A stretch of DNA of 64,000 nt, from assembly GCA_963625655.1 (NCBI GenBank), contig CAVFTS010000001.1, forward strand, positions 1 through 64,000. The letters are read 5' to 3'. Below, in pieces: positions 1-8,416 of the stretch (its first letter is position 1; each line of letters opens with the position of its first letter). Both the position numbers and the translations under genes were made by a program. Below the pieces are notes generated by a model. That model saw nothing but the letters and a program-made list of their open reading frames with translations. It was not told the origin of the DNA and ran no database searches. Origin of the DNA: F23-B02 sp963625655. Its GTDB lineage: Bacteria > Bacillota > Clostridia > Oscillospirales > Oscillospiraceae.

Positions 1-14
1 CCTGCTCTTTTGTT

Positions 15-356
15 TTATGATGCTTTCGGCTCGGTGAGGTATTCCACTGCGACGCCTTGGCGGGTATCGGCCTTGTAGTGGGACTTGCGTGGGGCATCGG
101 GTATTTCAACATATCCGACGAAGCGGTAGTAGATGACGATTCGCTGTGCTCTGCATGAATCGCCGAACGGCGTAAATGAAATCATCTCGCTCCTTTTGGC
201 TTTTGCCGGACTCTGAAAGCTTTTTGCTAAGCCCGGAAATTTTGCTTTGAACCTGTGCAATAAAATGCGCCTTGAATCGGTACGAAACCGCCGAGAGCAT
301 TGCGCTCCATACGGAAAATTCCGGCTTTCCTTCCTCGCTTTCATAAACCAACGCAT
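15..356 (-). pseudogene. Decayed C-terminal remnant of a large serine recombinase (DUF4368-type end)
   Basis: Two overlapping minus-strand frames together resemble the end of transposon-type large serine recombinases. The upstream frame (about 351 down to 175) gives a lysine/serine-rich helical stretch ending in a motif like FIYAVRRFMQ. The other frame (about 185 down to 15) gives QRIVIYYRFVGYVEIP and then HYKADTRQGVAVEYL, which I recognise as the conserved tail of the DUF4368 region. The conserved residues that normally lie between these blocks are missing, so a deletion with frame change near 170-190 is inferred. No catalytic domain is present. The homology is from memory; the frame break is visible. 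Confidence 0.6.
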
Positions 357-502
357 TCAGACAAAAACAAAACTGACGCCGTTGAAACTACGACGCCAGT
401 ATGTTGCTTGATTCTTTATATTCCCACACATGGAGACTTATTTGCACCGTCCGCATAATCCGGAGCGGTTAATAATCACGGGGCGTTTTGATTTTCGGTT
501 TA

Positions 503-1243
503 TCAATGATGCTCGTTCGTGCCTTTGTCGCCGACACCGAAGTGCAGCTCCTTCATGCCCTCGACCTCGTCGCAAATGTCCTTGAGCTGGCAGACATTGC
601 AGTCGGTGGGGAGACCCTCCATGATGTGGCAGAGGGTACTGGTGATGGCATCCGCCTTCTTTGCGTTCTCGTGCAGCTCCTTGTAATCAACGGAGGGATC
701 GGTCACGAAGATGACGGTAGCGTTGATGACGTTGCGGTCCTTCTTATACTCGGTGATGTAGCGCTGACCGACGGCGTTGAAGTTTATGCCCTTCTTGATA
801 GCCCTCTTGCTGACACGGATCTGCTCACGGTGGCTTTCGGGGGACATACGCACCATGTAGCCCTCAGGATAGACGTGGTACTTGCTGAACTCAATGTCCT
901 TGAGCGCACGGTATACCTCATCGTCGTCGCCCTCGATATCGCCGACACGGAGCAGAACGATACGGGCAAAAGAAGTGTCCTTCTTGATCTCCTTGAGGTC
1001 GGGACCGTAGAGAATGACCTGATCCTTGTTTACAAGGTCGAAGTTTGTGGTGACACAGTTGTAGTTGGAGGAGCCGAGACCGAGAGCGCCAAGCTCATAC
1101 GCAGCCTCACTCTGGAGAACAAGCTCTGAGGAGCCTACGTCAGCCCAAGATTTAGAGATGTCATAGCCCCAGCTTTTCGGCTTGCTCTTACTTTTTGAAA
1201 GTTGCTCAAGCGTAGATTTAATAAGAGGATTGTAAAGTTCCAT
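503..1243 (-). CDS. Stand-alone CO dehydrogenase/acetyl-CoA synthase beta-subunit-like protein
   Basis: 246 residues. The start ATG is preceded by AAAGGAGAT, and a TATAAT hexamer lies at 1282-1287. The middle (YGPDLKEI, then ARIVLLRVGDI, then RVSKRAIKKGINF) and the C-terminal cysteine motif CNVCQLKDICDEVEGMKELHFG recall the CdhC/AcsB (PF03598) family. It is much shorter than a true acetyl-CoA synthase (about 700 residues) and shows no complete A-cluster domain. The CxxC(x5)C arrangement suggests a bound metal or Fe-S cluster. No other Wood-Ljungdahl gene is nearby. Function unknown; enzymatic acetyl-CoA synthesis is not supported. The family assignment is from memory and moderately secure. 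Confidence 0.6.
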   Translation of the reverse strand: MELYNPLIKSTLEQLSKSKSKPKSWGYDISKSWADVGSSELVLQSEAAYELGALGLGSSNYNCVTTNFDLVNKDQVILYGPDLKEIKKDTSFARIVLLRVGDIEGDDDEVYRALKDIEFSKYHVYPEGYMVRMSPESHREQIRVSKRAIKKGINFNAVGQRYITEYKKDRNVINATVIFVTDPSVDYKELHENAKKADAITSTLCHIMEGLPTDCNVCQLKDICDEVEGMKELHFGVGDKGTNEHH

Positions 1244-1301
1244 GATATATCTCCTTTAACACAGCTTTATTTCCTGTGCCCATTATACAATCCCTATAAC
1301 G

Positions 1302-1331
1302 AAAAACGTGTAGCATACGCTACACGTTTTT
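1302..1331 (-). terminator. Inverted-repeat terminator after the MATE gene
   Basis: Perfect 13-bp arms (1302-1314 and 1319-1331) with a 4-nt loop. The outer part is A/T, giving a T run at the 3' side on the minus strand. It lies 16 bases past the MATE stop codon and upstream of the next minus-strand gene. Confidence 0.75.
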
Positions 1332-1346
1332 AAGGAATGTTAAATT

Positions 1347-2759
1347 TTAAGCGGGCTTTTGCTCAAGTGAGGACTCCTGCTTTGCGATTTCCTTGTTTAA
1401 AATCCGCATTTCACCGATGATAAGCACGGAGACGGTTATGGTAGCGAGAATATCACCTACCGGACCTGCGTAAAGCAGACCCTCGACACCCATAAGCGCA
1501 CCGAGGATGAAAGCGCTGGGGAGGAAGTATATGAGCTGCCTTGAAAGCGTTGCGAGCATTGATTTTACGGGCTTGCCTATGGACTGGAAGAAGATACCCG
1601 ACGGAATAAGGAAACCGACAAGGAAGATAACGGAGAGGAAGATGTGGAAGCAATTGAGCGCAAATTCATTGTACTCCTTGCTTTCCTGACCGAAAATATC
1701 GATGATTGACTGAGTGCAGAACTGGAATATTGCCCAGCCGATAACGCCCACGATAAGTCCGGTAACAATCGTGCGCAGGTAGGTGGACTTGACACGCTTA
1801 AAGTTTCCGGCGCCGTAGTTGTAGCCGACGATGGGCTGGCTGCCGATGCCGAGACCGACCATGACGCTGACGATTATGGAGTTTACCTTCATAACGATGC
1901 CCTGCGCCGCAAGCGGAATATCAGCGCCGTAAACACTCTCCGCACCGTACTTTGTAAGGAGATTGTTCATGCAGATGACGACGATCGTGGAGGCAAACTG
2001 CGTAAAGAAGCTTGAAATTCCGAGAGGAATGAATGCGGCGACGGTTTTGGAGGAAAGCCTTGCGTTTTCAAGCCTAAACTCTATGCTTTTAAGGCGGGGA
2101 ATGTAGACGATGCAGAGGACAAAGTTTAGAGCCTGACCGATAACGGTTGCCCATGCGGCGCCCGCAACGCCCCAGTCGAGACCGAGAACGAACCATGCGT
2201 CAAGGATGACGTTGAGAAAGCAGCCTGCAAGGTTTGAGAGCATTGCGTATTTCGGATTGCCCTGCGCTCGTATAATACTGTTGACGGTCATGCTGATACA
2301 CACAAAGGGAATACCGATAAGGGTGATCCTTGCGTACTGGAGTGCGTAATTAAAGGTCTGCCCCGAAACCTTAGCACCGCCGCAGAGGTTCAGAATGGGC
2401 GTTATGAGCAGTTCCATAAGCAGCGTCAGTACAAGTCCGGCAATGAGCGAAACGCTTATGCCGTTGCCCATGGTGCGTGCGGCTTCGGGGTAGTTCTTCT
2501 GCCCGAGCTTCAGACTGAAGTATGCCACACAGCCGTCGGCGATCATGGTGCCGATAGCCATCGAGAAGGTGACAAGAGGGAAGGTGAGGTTCGTTGCGGC
2601 GTTGCCGAGAACGCCGACACCCTGTCCGATGAATATCTGATCGACAATATTATATATCGAGTTTACGACCATTGAGGCAATGGCGGGAAGCGCAAATTTG
2701 CAGAGGAGCTTTGAGATAGGCTCTCTTTCAAATATTTCGAGGGAATGTTCATTTTGCAT
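1347..2759 (-). CDS. MATE family multidrug/metabolite efflux transporter
   Basis: About 470 residues with twelve hydrophobic segments. It starts with a short N-terminus and the MATE-type opening FALPAIASMVVNSIYNIVDQIFIGQGVG. It should sit in the cytoplasmic membrane and export organic cations or metabolites using a Na+ or H+ gradient; the substrate cannot be told. The ATG at 2759 is preferred because AGGTG lies six bases before it; a GTG three codons upstream would overlap that site. Length is normal for NorM/DinF-like clostridial MATE proteins. It stands alone, with a terminator directly after the stop. Confidence 0.93.
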   Translation of the reverse strand: MQNEHSLEIFEREPISKLLCKFALPAIASMVVNSIYNIVDQIFIGQGVGVLGNAATNLTFPLVTFSMAIGTMIADGCVAYFSLKLGQKNYPEAARTMGNGISVSLIAGLVLTLLMELLITPILNLCGGAKVSGQTFNYALQYARITLIGIPFVCISMTVNSIIRAQGNPKYAMLSNLAGCFLNVILDAWFVLGLDWGVAGAAWATVIGQALNFVLCIVYIPRLKSIEFRLENARLSSKTVAAFIPLGISSFFTQFASTIVVICMNNLLTKYGAESVYGADIPLAAQGIVMKVNSIIVSVMVGLGIGSQPIVGYNYGAGNFKRVKSTYLRTIVTGLIVGVIGWAIFQFCTQSIIDIFGQESKEYNEFALNCFHIFLSVIFLVGFLIPSGIFFQSIGKPVKSMLATLSRQLIYFLPSAFILGALMGVEGLLYAGPVGDILATITVSVLIIGEMRILNKEIAKQESSLEQKPA

Positions 2760-2854
2760 AATTATCACCTATTAAATTAGTGCAGTTATCATAACATACA
2801 ATTTATAGTTTGTAAATATTGACGAAATTTTGACGAGATATTGCAGCAAAAACA

Positions 2855-3655
2855 CTAAGCCTCTTTGCGGTGCTTTTCCGAGCTTATAAAGACGTTCAGG
2901 TAAGCGCCGAGCAGGATGATATACATACACCAGTACATCCAGAGGAGACTTATGACTATTGCCGCAAGACTGCCGTATATGCTGTAGCCGTTGCCGCTCA
3001 TTAAAATCAGCGAAAACAGCCAAGTGAAAAGCAACCATGCGCAGGCGGCAAACGCCGCACCGGGAATGAGCGCAAGAAAGCGTATTTTCAGTCCCGGGAT
3101 CCAGTGATACACAAGCGTAAACAAAACCGTGAGCAGCAGAGCGACAAGCACAAAGCGAAGCTTTATAAGCGCAAGACTTATCGGCTCGTAAATCACCTCG
3201 AGCAGACGCTCACCGAAAAAGGTCACGACGATGACAAGCACCATTGCGGCAATGACTCCGACCGTGTACAGGCAGGCAAGGGCAGTGCGCCGAAGGAAGG
3301 ACGCATAGTGACCGCTGCCGGAGACGACCTCGATGCCCCGTATGAGCGATGCGAAGGCACGGCTCGCAAGATACACGGAAAGAAGGATCGAGATCGGGAG
3401 AATTGCGCCCGAGGCAAGGTATATATCACTTATAATATCCCCGATAAGCTGCCGGAGCGCATCGGGGATATATGGGCTTATATGTGTTATCAGGCTTTCC
3501 TTGCTGGTGCCGGTATAGGGAATGACGGCTGACAGCAGCGCAAGAAAAGGGACGAGCGAGACGAACATATAGTACGCACTCGCTGCGGCGTGTGCGGAAA
3601 GATTACAGCGGTCGATCCCGTCAAAGAATTTTTTTACGTTGATAAAAACCTTCAT
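2855..3655 (-). CDS. YihY/BrkB family inner-membrane protein
   Basis: About 266 residues with six predicted membrane segments. The early AAASAYYMFVSLVPFLALL and late YGSLAAIVISLLWMYWCMYIILLGAYLN blocks are the signature of the YihY/virulence-factor BrkB family (PF03631). The family's function is unclear; older names such as ribonuclease BN are wrong. The start is ambiguous: ATG 3655, or a TTG at 3682 that overlaps the stop of the upstream lipid kinase gene. Neither has a clear Shine-Dalgarno sequence, so translational coupling is likely. It is the last gene of the operon running from 6207. Confidence 0.88.
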   Translation of the reverse strand: MKVFINVKKFFDGIDRCNLSAHAAASAYYMFVSLVPFLALLSAVIPYTGTSKESLITHISPYIPDALRQLIGDIISDIYLASGAILPISILLSVYLASRAFASLIRGIEVVSGSGHYASFLRRTALACLYTVGVIAAMVLVIVVTFFGERLLEVIYEPISLALIKLRFVLVALLLTVLFTLVYHWIPGLKIRFLALIPGAAFAACAWLLFTWLFSLILMSGNGYSIYGSLAAIVISLLWMYWCMYIILLGAYLNVFISSEKHRKEA

Positions 3656-3678
3656 ATGCTTTATTATGCCGCAAAAGC

Positions 3679-4590
3679 TCAATATATGAGCTTTATACGG
3701 CGGTTGAGATTTTCAACGTCTACGGACTCGACAGGCTCGCCACGTTCGCCGTCCAGCGTCCACTCCATGTCGGCGGGGGCTTCAATCTTGACACCGTGCG
3801 CTTGGAAAAAGTCGAGGAAGGGGGATGAATAGTCCTGCGTCAGAACGCCGAGGACTATGTTCTGAAAATCAAATATCGTTCTCGGCTCGTGAACGAGCAG
3901 CACCTCAAAAATGCCGTCCGAGGTATCGACAACGTCGGAGGGCAGGGTGATGGTACCCGCAACGGAGGTCGAATTGCAGACCGCACCGAAGATGTAGTCA
4001 CCCTCGCAGGTGAAGCCGTCAACCGTGAGACGGAGATGGTTTGCCTTGATCTTCGGGAGATCCTTTATCGCATCGAGCAGATACGCCGAGTGACCGAGCT
4101 TGTTCTTAAGGTTTTGCGAGGTGGTGTATGAAAGCCACGAGAACATACCGAACGCCGCAACGTAGGAAAAGCAGCGGTCGCCGAATTTGCCGAGGTCGAT
4201 CTCATGCGGCTTGCCGCAGGCGATTGCTTCTGCGGCGGCGCACATATCGGACGAGATGCCGTGACAGGCGGCAAAATCGTTCGTGCTTCCGGAAGGAATA
4301 TAGCCGAGAGGAATATCCTTTTCGCCTCTGAGAATACCGGTCAGCACCTCGTTAAGCGTACCGTCGCCGCCGATGCAGACGACAAGGTCAAAGCCGTCGG
4401 CGTAGTTTATCACAAACTCCGTTGCGTCGCCGGGCTTGGCGGTGGGAAACACCGTGACAGCATAGCCGTGAGAGGAGAAAATGCGAATGATATCGGAAAG
4501 GTTGCGGGATGCCGCACGCTTGCCCGAAACGGGGTTTATCACGAGCATCAGTTTTTTAAGCTCGGCAAGAGAAGGAATGCGTTGATCCAT
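3679..4590 (-). CDS. Diacylglycerol kinase family lipid kinase (YegS/BmrU type)
   Basis: 303 residues. The N-terminal lobe has LVINPVSGKR and the catalytic glycine-rich loop VVCIGGDGTLNEVLTG, then GYIPSGSTNDFA, as in YegS, DgkB and BmrU (DAGK_cat, PF00781). It probably phosphorylates diacylglycerol or a related lipid at the inner membrane face. GGAGCT lies seven bases before the ATG. It follows cdsA by 23 bases and overlaps the YihY gene region, so it belongs to a lipid metabolism operon: DAG to phosphatidate to CDP-DAG. The exact lipid substrate is not visible. Confidence 0.92.
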   Translation of the reverse strand: MDQRIPSLAELKKLMLVINPVSGKRAASRNLSDIIRIFSSHGYAVTVFPTAKPGDATEFVINYADGFDLVVCIGGDGTLNEVLTGILRGEKDIPLGYIPSGSTNDFAACHGISSDMCAAAEAIACGKPHEIDLGKFGDRCFSYVAAFGMFSWLSYTTSQNLKNKLGHSAYLLDAIKDLPKIKANHLRLTVDGFTCEGDYIFGAVCNSTSVAGTITLPSDVVDTSDGIFEVLLVHEPRTIFDFQNIVLGVLTQDYSSPFLDFFQAHGVKIEAPADMEWTLDGERGEPVESVDVENLNRRIKLIY

Positions 4591-4613
4591 TTATATAGCT
4601 CCAATCGTCGGGA

Positions 4614-5426
4614 TTAGTGGTAAAGACCTGCAATGTAAAGGCAGAAGTATGCGGCAGGTACGGAGAACAGCAGACTGTCGACTCTGTCCATAACGCCGCC
4701 GTGACCGGGGATGAGGTGGCTGTAGTCCTTAAAGCCGGACATACGCTTAATGAGCGATGCGGCAAGGTCGCCGACCTGACCGAAGCTGGACGCCGCAAAT
4801 GCGGTTATGACGCAGCAGGGGAGGGTGACGGCGGGGAAGCTGCCTCTGAGAGCGAAGTACAGTCCGATGCCCGCAACGGCAGCGGAAATCGCACCGCAGA
4901 TAAAACCGGCAAGGGTCTTGTGGGGGCTTACCTCCGGTACGATGTGACGCTTGCCGAAGCGCTTGCCGCCGAACAGCGCAAAGGAGTCGCATATCCACGT
5001 CGAAACACAGCCGATGGCGAAAACGGGGATCCATGTGTTGCCGGGGAGTGCGGTAAGGCGCATTATTAGCACGATCGGAAATACCGGGTATGCAAGCACG
5101 GCAAGCGTTGCCAGAGCGCCGGGGCCTCTCAGATCCTTCTTGATTATGCCGGCAAAGGTGATCGCAAAGACGGCAAGAAAGAACAGTGCGGTGAGGTAGA
5201 CCTCATCTGCTTTCTTAAACAGAATGAGAGCGCAGACCGCAACGGAGTAAACATACAAAACCGCGGGAGCGGTCGAAACGTCCTTTGCCTTTATCACTCT
5301 GCAGGTTTCCCAAATTGACATTATGCAGATGGCAAGGAGCAGCAGGGTGCGGGTGTAGGGTGAAACGAGGAAGCAGCCGAAGACCAGAACGAGCATGACG
5401 ACTGCGGAAATGACTCTTGTTTTCAA
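4614..5426 (-). CDS. cdsA: Phosphatidate cytidylyltransferase
   Basis: 270 residues, polytopic membrane protein. The CdsA signature near the C-terminus is present: KRMSGFKDYSHLIPGHGGVMDRVDS, with the conserved Lys-Asp and the PGHGG-x2-DR-x-D motif. It makes CDP-diacylglycerol from CTP and phosphatidic acid, feeding phospholipid synthesis. The start codon is TTG; AAGAAGG lies about ten bases before it. In many Firmicutes cdsA sits between uppS and dxr. Here it is instead between a flavodoxin/ferredoxin gene and a lipid kinase gene. Confidence 0.95.
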   Translation of the reverse strand: MKTRVISAVVMLVLVFGCFLVSPYTRTLLLLAICIMSIWETCRVIKAKDVSTAPAVLYVYSVAVCALILFKKADEVYLTALFFLAVFAITFAGIIKKDLRGPGALATLAVLAYPVFPIVLIMRLTALPGNTWIPVFAIGCVSTWICDSFALFGGKRFGKRHIVPEVSPHKTLAGFICGAISAAVAGIGLYFALRGSFPAVTLPCCVITAFAASSFGQVGDLAASLIKRMSGFKDYSHLIPGHGGVMDRVDSLLFSVPAAYFCLYIAGLYH

Positions 5427-5445
5427 GGGAGTGTACCTTCTTTCT

Positions 5446-6207
5446 TTATACTTTCAGAGTTCCGTCGGGATACAGGTAGTGGCGGCGCCGACCAACTGTC
5501 GAACGTCCGTAGTCGATAGCGTTCGACGGGCAGCCGCATATGCAGGAAAGGCAGTGAATGCAGCCGCTTTTCCATGTCGGGTGACCGTCCTTGAGTGTGA
5601 TGCAGCCCATGGAACAATTTTTCTCGCAAAGACCGCAGGATGTGCATCTGTCGCTTACGGTGAATTTTTCGGGCTTGCCTATCACCGAATTGAAAATCTT
5701 TGCCGAGGCGGCGCTGAAGCCACCGAAAACGGCGTTGGAGCGGGAGCCTATCGGCTTTTTGACCATGATGGAGTCGATAATGCCGCCGAGCCTTTCCGAA
5801 GCGGAGCCGACAAGCGCCTGCGCCTCATCCGAGCATGACGGCTCATACATCACAAGGTAATTGTCCGGCATGACCAGCTTTTCGGTACCCATGTGGTTCA
5901 TACCGATCCTGCGGCAGAGCCTGTCGTTTAAGTAGGGCGCACCGCCGATACACGCTCCGCAGGTCATGACGAAATACATGTCGCCGCTGCCGGAAAAGCT
6001 TGCCGACAGAAGGAAGTCACGGACGGCGGTCGGCACGGCGTAGCAATAGGTCGGGCAAACGACAACATACGGTGCTTCCGAGGAAAAGCTGCGCTTACGG
6101 CCGTCTTTAAGATATGCGCTTATCGAGACGGCTTCGTCTCCGAGTGTATCAGCGATAAGCCGTGCAGCAAAGCGGCTGTTGCCGGTTCCCGAAAAATAGA
6201 GTATCAT
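5446..6207 (-). CDS. EFR1-type flavodoxin/4Fe-4S ferredoxin fusion protein
   Basis: 253 residues. The N-terminal flavodoxin fold starts at once with MILYFSGTGNS (FMN phosphate loop). The C-terminal part carries two 4Fe-4S clusters: CTSCGLCEKNC and CIHCLSCICGCP. Proteins of this form (EFRODO/EFR1) are probable electron carriers in anaerobes. ATG 6207 is chosen because GGAGG lies just upstream; a longer reading from 6225 would remove that site. It is first in the minus-strand run with cdsA (19-base gap), although a link to lipid synthesis is not obvious. Confidence 0.88.
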   Translation of the reverse strand: MILYFSGTGNSRFAARLIADTLGDEAVSISAYLKDGRKRSFSSEAPYVVVCPTYCYAVPTAVRDFLLSASFSGSGDMYFVMTCGACIGGAPYLNDRLCRRIGMNHMGTEKLVMPDNYLVMYEPSCSDEAQALVGSASERLGGIIDSIMVKKPIGSRSNAVFGGFSAASAKIFNSVIGKPEKFTVSDRCTSCGLCEKNCSMGCITLKDGHPTWKSGCIHCLSCICGCPSNAIDYGRSTVGRRRHYLYPDGTLKV

Positions 6208-6362
6208 ATAGCCTCCGAGCGGCAAGCCGATAGGACAGCCGCAAAATCCAAGAATTCAGGTATATAAATATAACACATCTTGTTGCTTATCTCAAGTCAT
6301 AAAGAAAAATATCTGATTTATAAAAATTTTTCTTGTGTTTTTTGCTAAATAATGTGATACTT

Positions 6363-6383
6363 ATTAAGAATTTACGTCTTAAT
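6363..6383. promoter_or_regulatory. Inverted repeat upstream of the ECF sigma gene
   Basis: ATTAAGA (6363-6369) and TCTTAAT (6377-6383) form a perfect 7-bp inverted repeat with a 7-base spacer. It lies 24 bases before the TTG start of the sigma gene, in a very AT-rich stretch. It could be an operator or a short RNA hairpin in the leader. No convincing promoter hexamers were found around it. Confidence 0.35.
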
Positions 6384-6406
6384 GTATAGAGGTAAAGGAG
6401 ACCGCT

Positions 6407-6967
6407 TTGGAAGACCGCCGAATAGTTGAGCTTTATCTGGAGCGTTCAGAGGAAGCCATATTAGAAACAGACATAAAATATGGGCGATACTGCCACCGTA
6501 TAGCCTTTAATATACTCGGCAACGACGAAGACAGCGAGGAGTGCGTAAACGACGCATATATGCGAACGTGGGGGAGCATACCTCCGAACGAACCCAAGTC
6601 TCTCTCGTCGTTCATCGGAAAGATCACACGCAACCTTGCGCTTGATAAGCTTCGCAGCAAAAAAAGCGACAAGCGCGGCGGCGGTGAAACGCCGCTTGCT
6701 CTCGACGAGCTGTCGGAGTGCGTGTCCGGCTTTGACGAAATAAGCCGGAGGGAGGATTCCGCCGAGATCAGAGAGGCTCTCAACGGATTTCTTGAGGGCC
6801 TGAACTCCGTCGAACGCAGCGTTTTTATGCTGCGCTACTGGATGATGGAGCCTATCGACTCCATTGCGGAGATGAAGGGTATGTCCTCATCGAAGGTCAC
6901 GACGATGCTGTTCCGTATGAGGAACAAGCTGAAAAAACATTTTATGAAGGAGGGGATCCCCCTGTGA
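6407..6967 (+). CDS. ECF-type RNA polymerase sigma factor
   Basis: 186 residues. Region 2 lies around residues 20-85 (YCHRIAFNILGNDEDSEECVNDAYMRTW, then SSFIGKITRNLALDKLR). Region 4 is at about 125-180 (RSVFMLRYWMMEPIDSIAEMKGMSSSKVTTMLFRMRNKLKK). The start is TTG with AAAGGAG seven bases before it. The stop overlaps the GTG of the next gene by four bases, typical of a sigma/anti-sigma pair. Promoter specificity cannot be read from the sequence; autoregulation from the AT-rich upstream region is likely but unproven. Confidence 0.93.
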   Translation: MEDRRIVELYLERSEEAILETDIKYGRYCHRIAFNILGNDEDSEECVNDAYMRTWGSIPPNEPKSLSSFIGKITRNLALDKLRSKKSDKRGGGETPLALDELSECVSGFDEISRREDSAEIREALNGFLEGLNSVERSVFMLRYWMMEPIDSIAEMKGMSSSKVTTMLFRMRNKLKKHFMKEGIPL

Positions 6968-8070
6968 AAAGTGAAGATCTCCTGAGAAATATAGGCTCGG
7001 TGGACAACAAGTATATTGACGAGCTTTATGAAGAAATGTATCCTCACACAAAGAAGAAAAAGAAGGGTATAAACTGGGGGGCGCTTGCGGCGAGCGTTGC
7101 ACTCATCGCCTTCGGCACCGCAGCCATGTTCGGCGGCGCAGGCGACGTCAAGGAGTCGGAGCTTACGCTCAGCTCCAACCGCAATGAGCTTGCCATGGCG
7201 CAGAACACCGTCGTTATGCTCGACGTCAACCCCAGCGTGAGCCTTATGGTGAACGACCGGGGCATTGTCGTTGATGTGAGGGCGGAAAACGAGGATGCCG
7301 AGGCGCTACGGCCGGAGCTTAACGTTTGCGGTGAGAATTACGATACTGCCGTGAAGGAAACGGTCACCGTTCTGCAAAATCACGGCTACATTACGGAGCT
7401 TAAAAACTCCATGCTTATAACGGTGCTTGACGCAGACCCCGAAAAGGCGGAGTCGATGCGTCAGTCCCTTGTTGATACGGTATATGAGTATAACGAGAGC
7501 CTGGATTACGACTTCTCAATATTGAGTCAGGTCATGCAGTACGACGATGAGACATCAAAGCTTGCGAGTGAGTACTCCATGAGCGCCGGCAGAGCCTTGC
7601 TGCTTGAGAAGATCTGCGGCAAATACGAAGATTTCGACTTCTCCGAGCTTGCCGCAAACAACATACAGACGATAAATCAGATGTTTGAGTACACCGAGCT
7701 TCCCGAACTCATCTTCAGAGTCGGCAGCGCCGCAGGCGTTGTGCCGACGGAGTACATTGCCGAGCTCGGACTCGATAATCTCAGCAATGATGATCTGCTC
7801 AGCTTCACGAGCGCCGTCTCCGATTTCTATGATAAGCTGTGCGAATACTACGATATGCCGGACGTTGCACAGCACATTGGCTACGTTTTCGATATAATTG
7901 AGGGCAACACGACAGACGGCGACAGGCTTTGGGCGGTGCTTGCCGAGAGCCTTGAGGGATCCCACGGCGCCATAATCAACATCGGCGAAAACAGCATCAG
8001 CGATTGGTTTACGCCGGACAGATTGGGTGAGCTTTCAAACTTCCTCAAGGATCTGATCGACGCAGCATAA
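6964..8070 (+). CDS. Membrane anti-sigma factor with RsgI-like extracytoplasmic domain
   Basis: 368 residues. A short cytoplasmic part has RNIGSVDNKYIDELYEE, a motif common in Firmicutes anti-sigma factors of ECF operons. Then follow KKKKK and one membrane segment (about 36-58). The outside part begins with VVMLDVNPSVSLMVNDRGIVVDV, matching the RsgI-like middle domain seen in clostridial SigI/RsgI systems. The C-terminal 180 residues are acidic and helical, with no recognised sugar-binding module. The start is GTG, after AAGGAGGGG and overlapping the sigma stop. It probably holds the upstream ECF factor at the membrane; the signal is unknown. Confidence 0.82.
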   Translation: MKSEDLLRNIGSVDNKYIDELYEEMYPHTKKKKKGINWGALAASVALIAFGTAAMFGGAGDVKESELTLSSNRNELAMAQNTVVMLDVNPSVSLMVNDRGIVVDVRAENEDAEALRPELNVCGENYDTAVKETVTVLQNHGYITELKNSMLITVLDADPEKAESMRQSLVDTVYEYNESLDYDFSILSQVMQYDDETSKLASEYSMSAGRALLLEKICGKYEDFDFSELAANNIQTINQMFEYTELPELIFRVGSAAGVVPTEYIAELGLDNLSNDDLLSFTSAVSDFYDKLCEYYDMPDVAQHIGYVFDIIEGNTTDGDRLWAVLAESLEGSHGAIINIGENSISDWFTPDRLGELSNFLKDLIDAA

Positions 8071-8300
8071 AGCATAATAAAAAATAAAGGCTCTATGCCA
8101 ATAGTTGGGGTAGAGCCAAAACAAAGACCAGACAGAAGAGAGTGTGCGGAGTGCCGTGCACTCTCTTCAGACTGTCAAAGAACAAAAGCAAACGCAACAG
8201 GTAAAATTCAATACGCAGCAGGGGGGCATGTCATTCACTATCGCACCGTGACCGAGCCGCAGCGAGAAAGGTCCCGCCTCAAATTGGATTATAGCCATCA

Positions 8301-8349
8301 AAAACACCTGAGTTATGTGAAACAAATTTTCACATAACTCAGGTGTTTT
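8301..8349 (+). terminator. Perfect 22-bp hairpin inside repeat copy 1
   Basis: Arms 8301-8322 and 8328-8349 are fully complementary (AAAACACCTGAG... and its reverse complement) with a 5-base loop and A/T-rich ends. It could stop transcription from either side of this convergent gene pair. It is absent from copy 2 of the element. Confidence 0.6.
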
Positions 8350-8416
8350 AACGAGCATAGCGAGGCTTTTCGTGAAGCAACGCTTCACAAAAAACGTGGC
8401 GTGTTTTGACACGCTG

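Noticed and set aside
488..1129. 213-codon plus-strand frame over the acetyl-CoA synthase-like gene
   Set aside because: Shadow frame without a ribosome site; the minus-strand protein has recognisable motifs.
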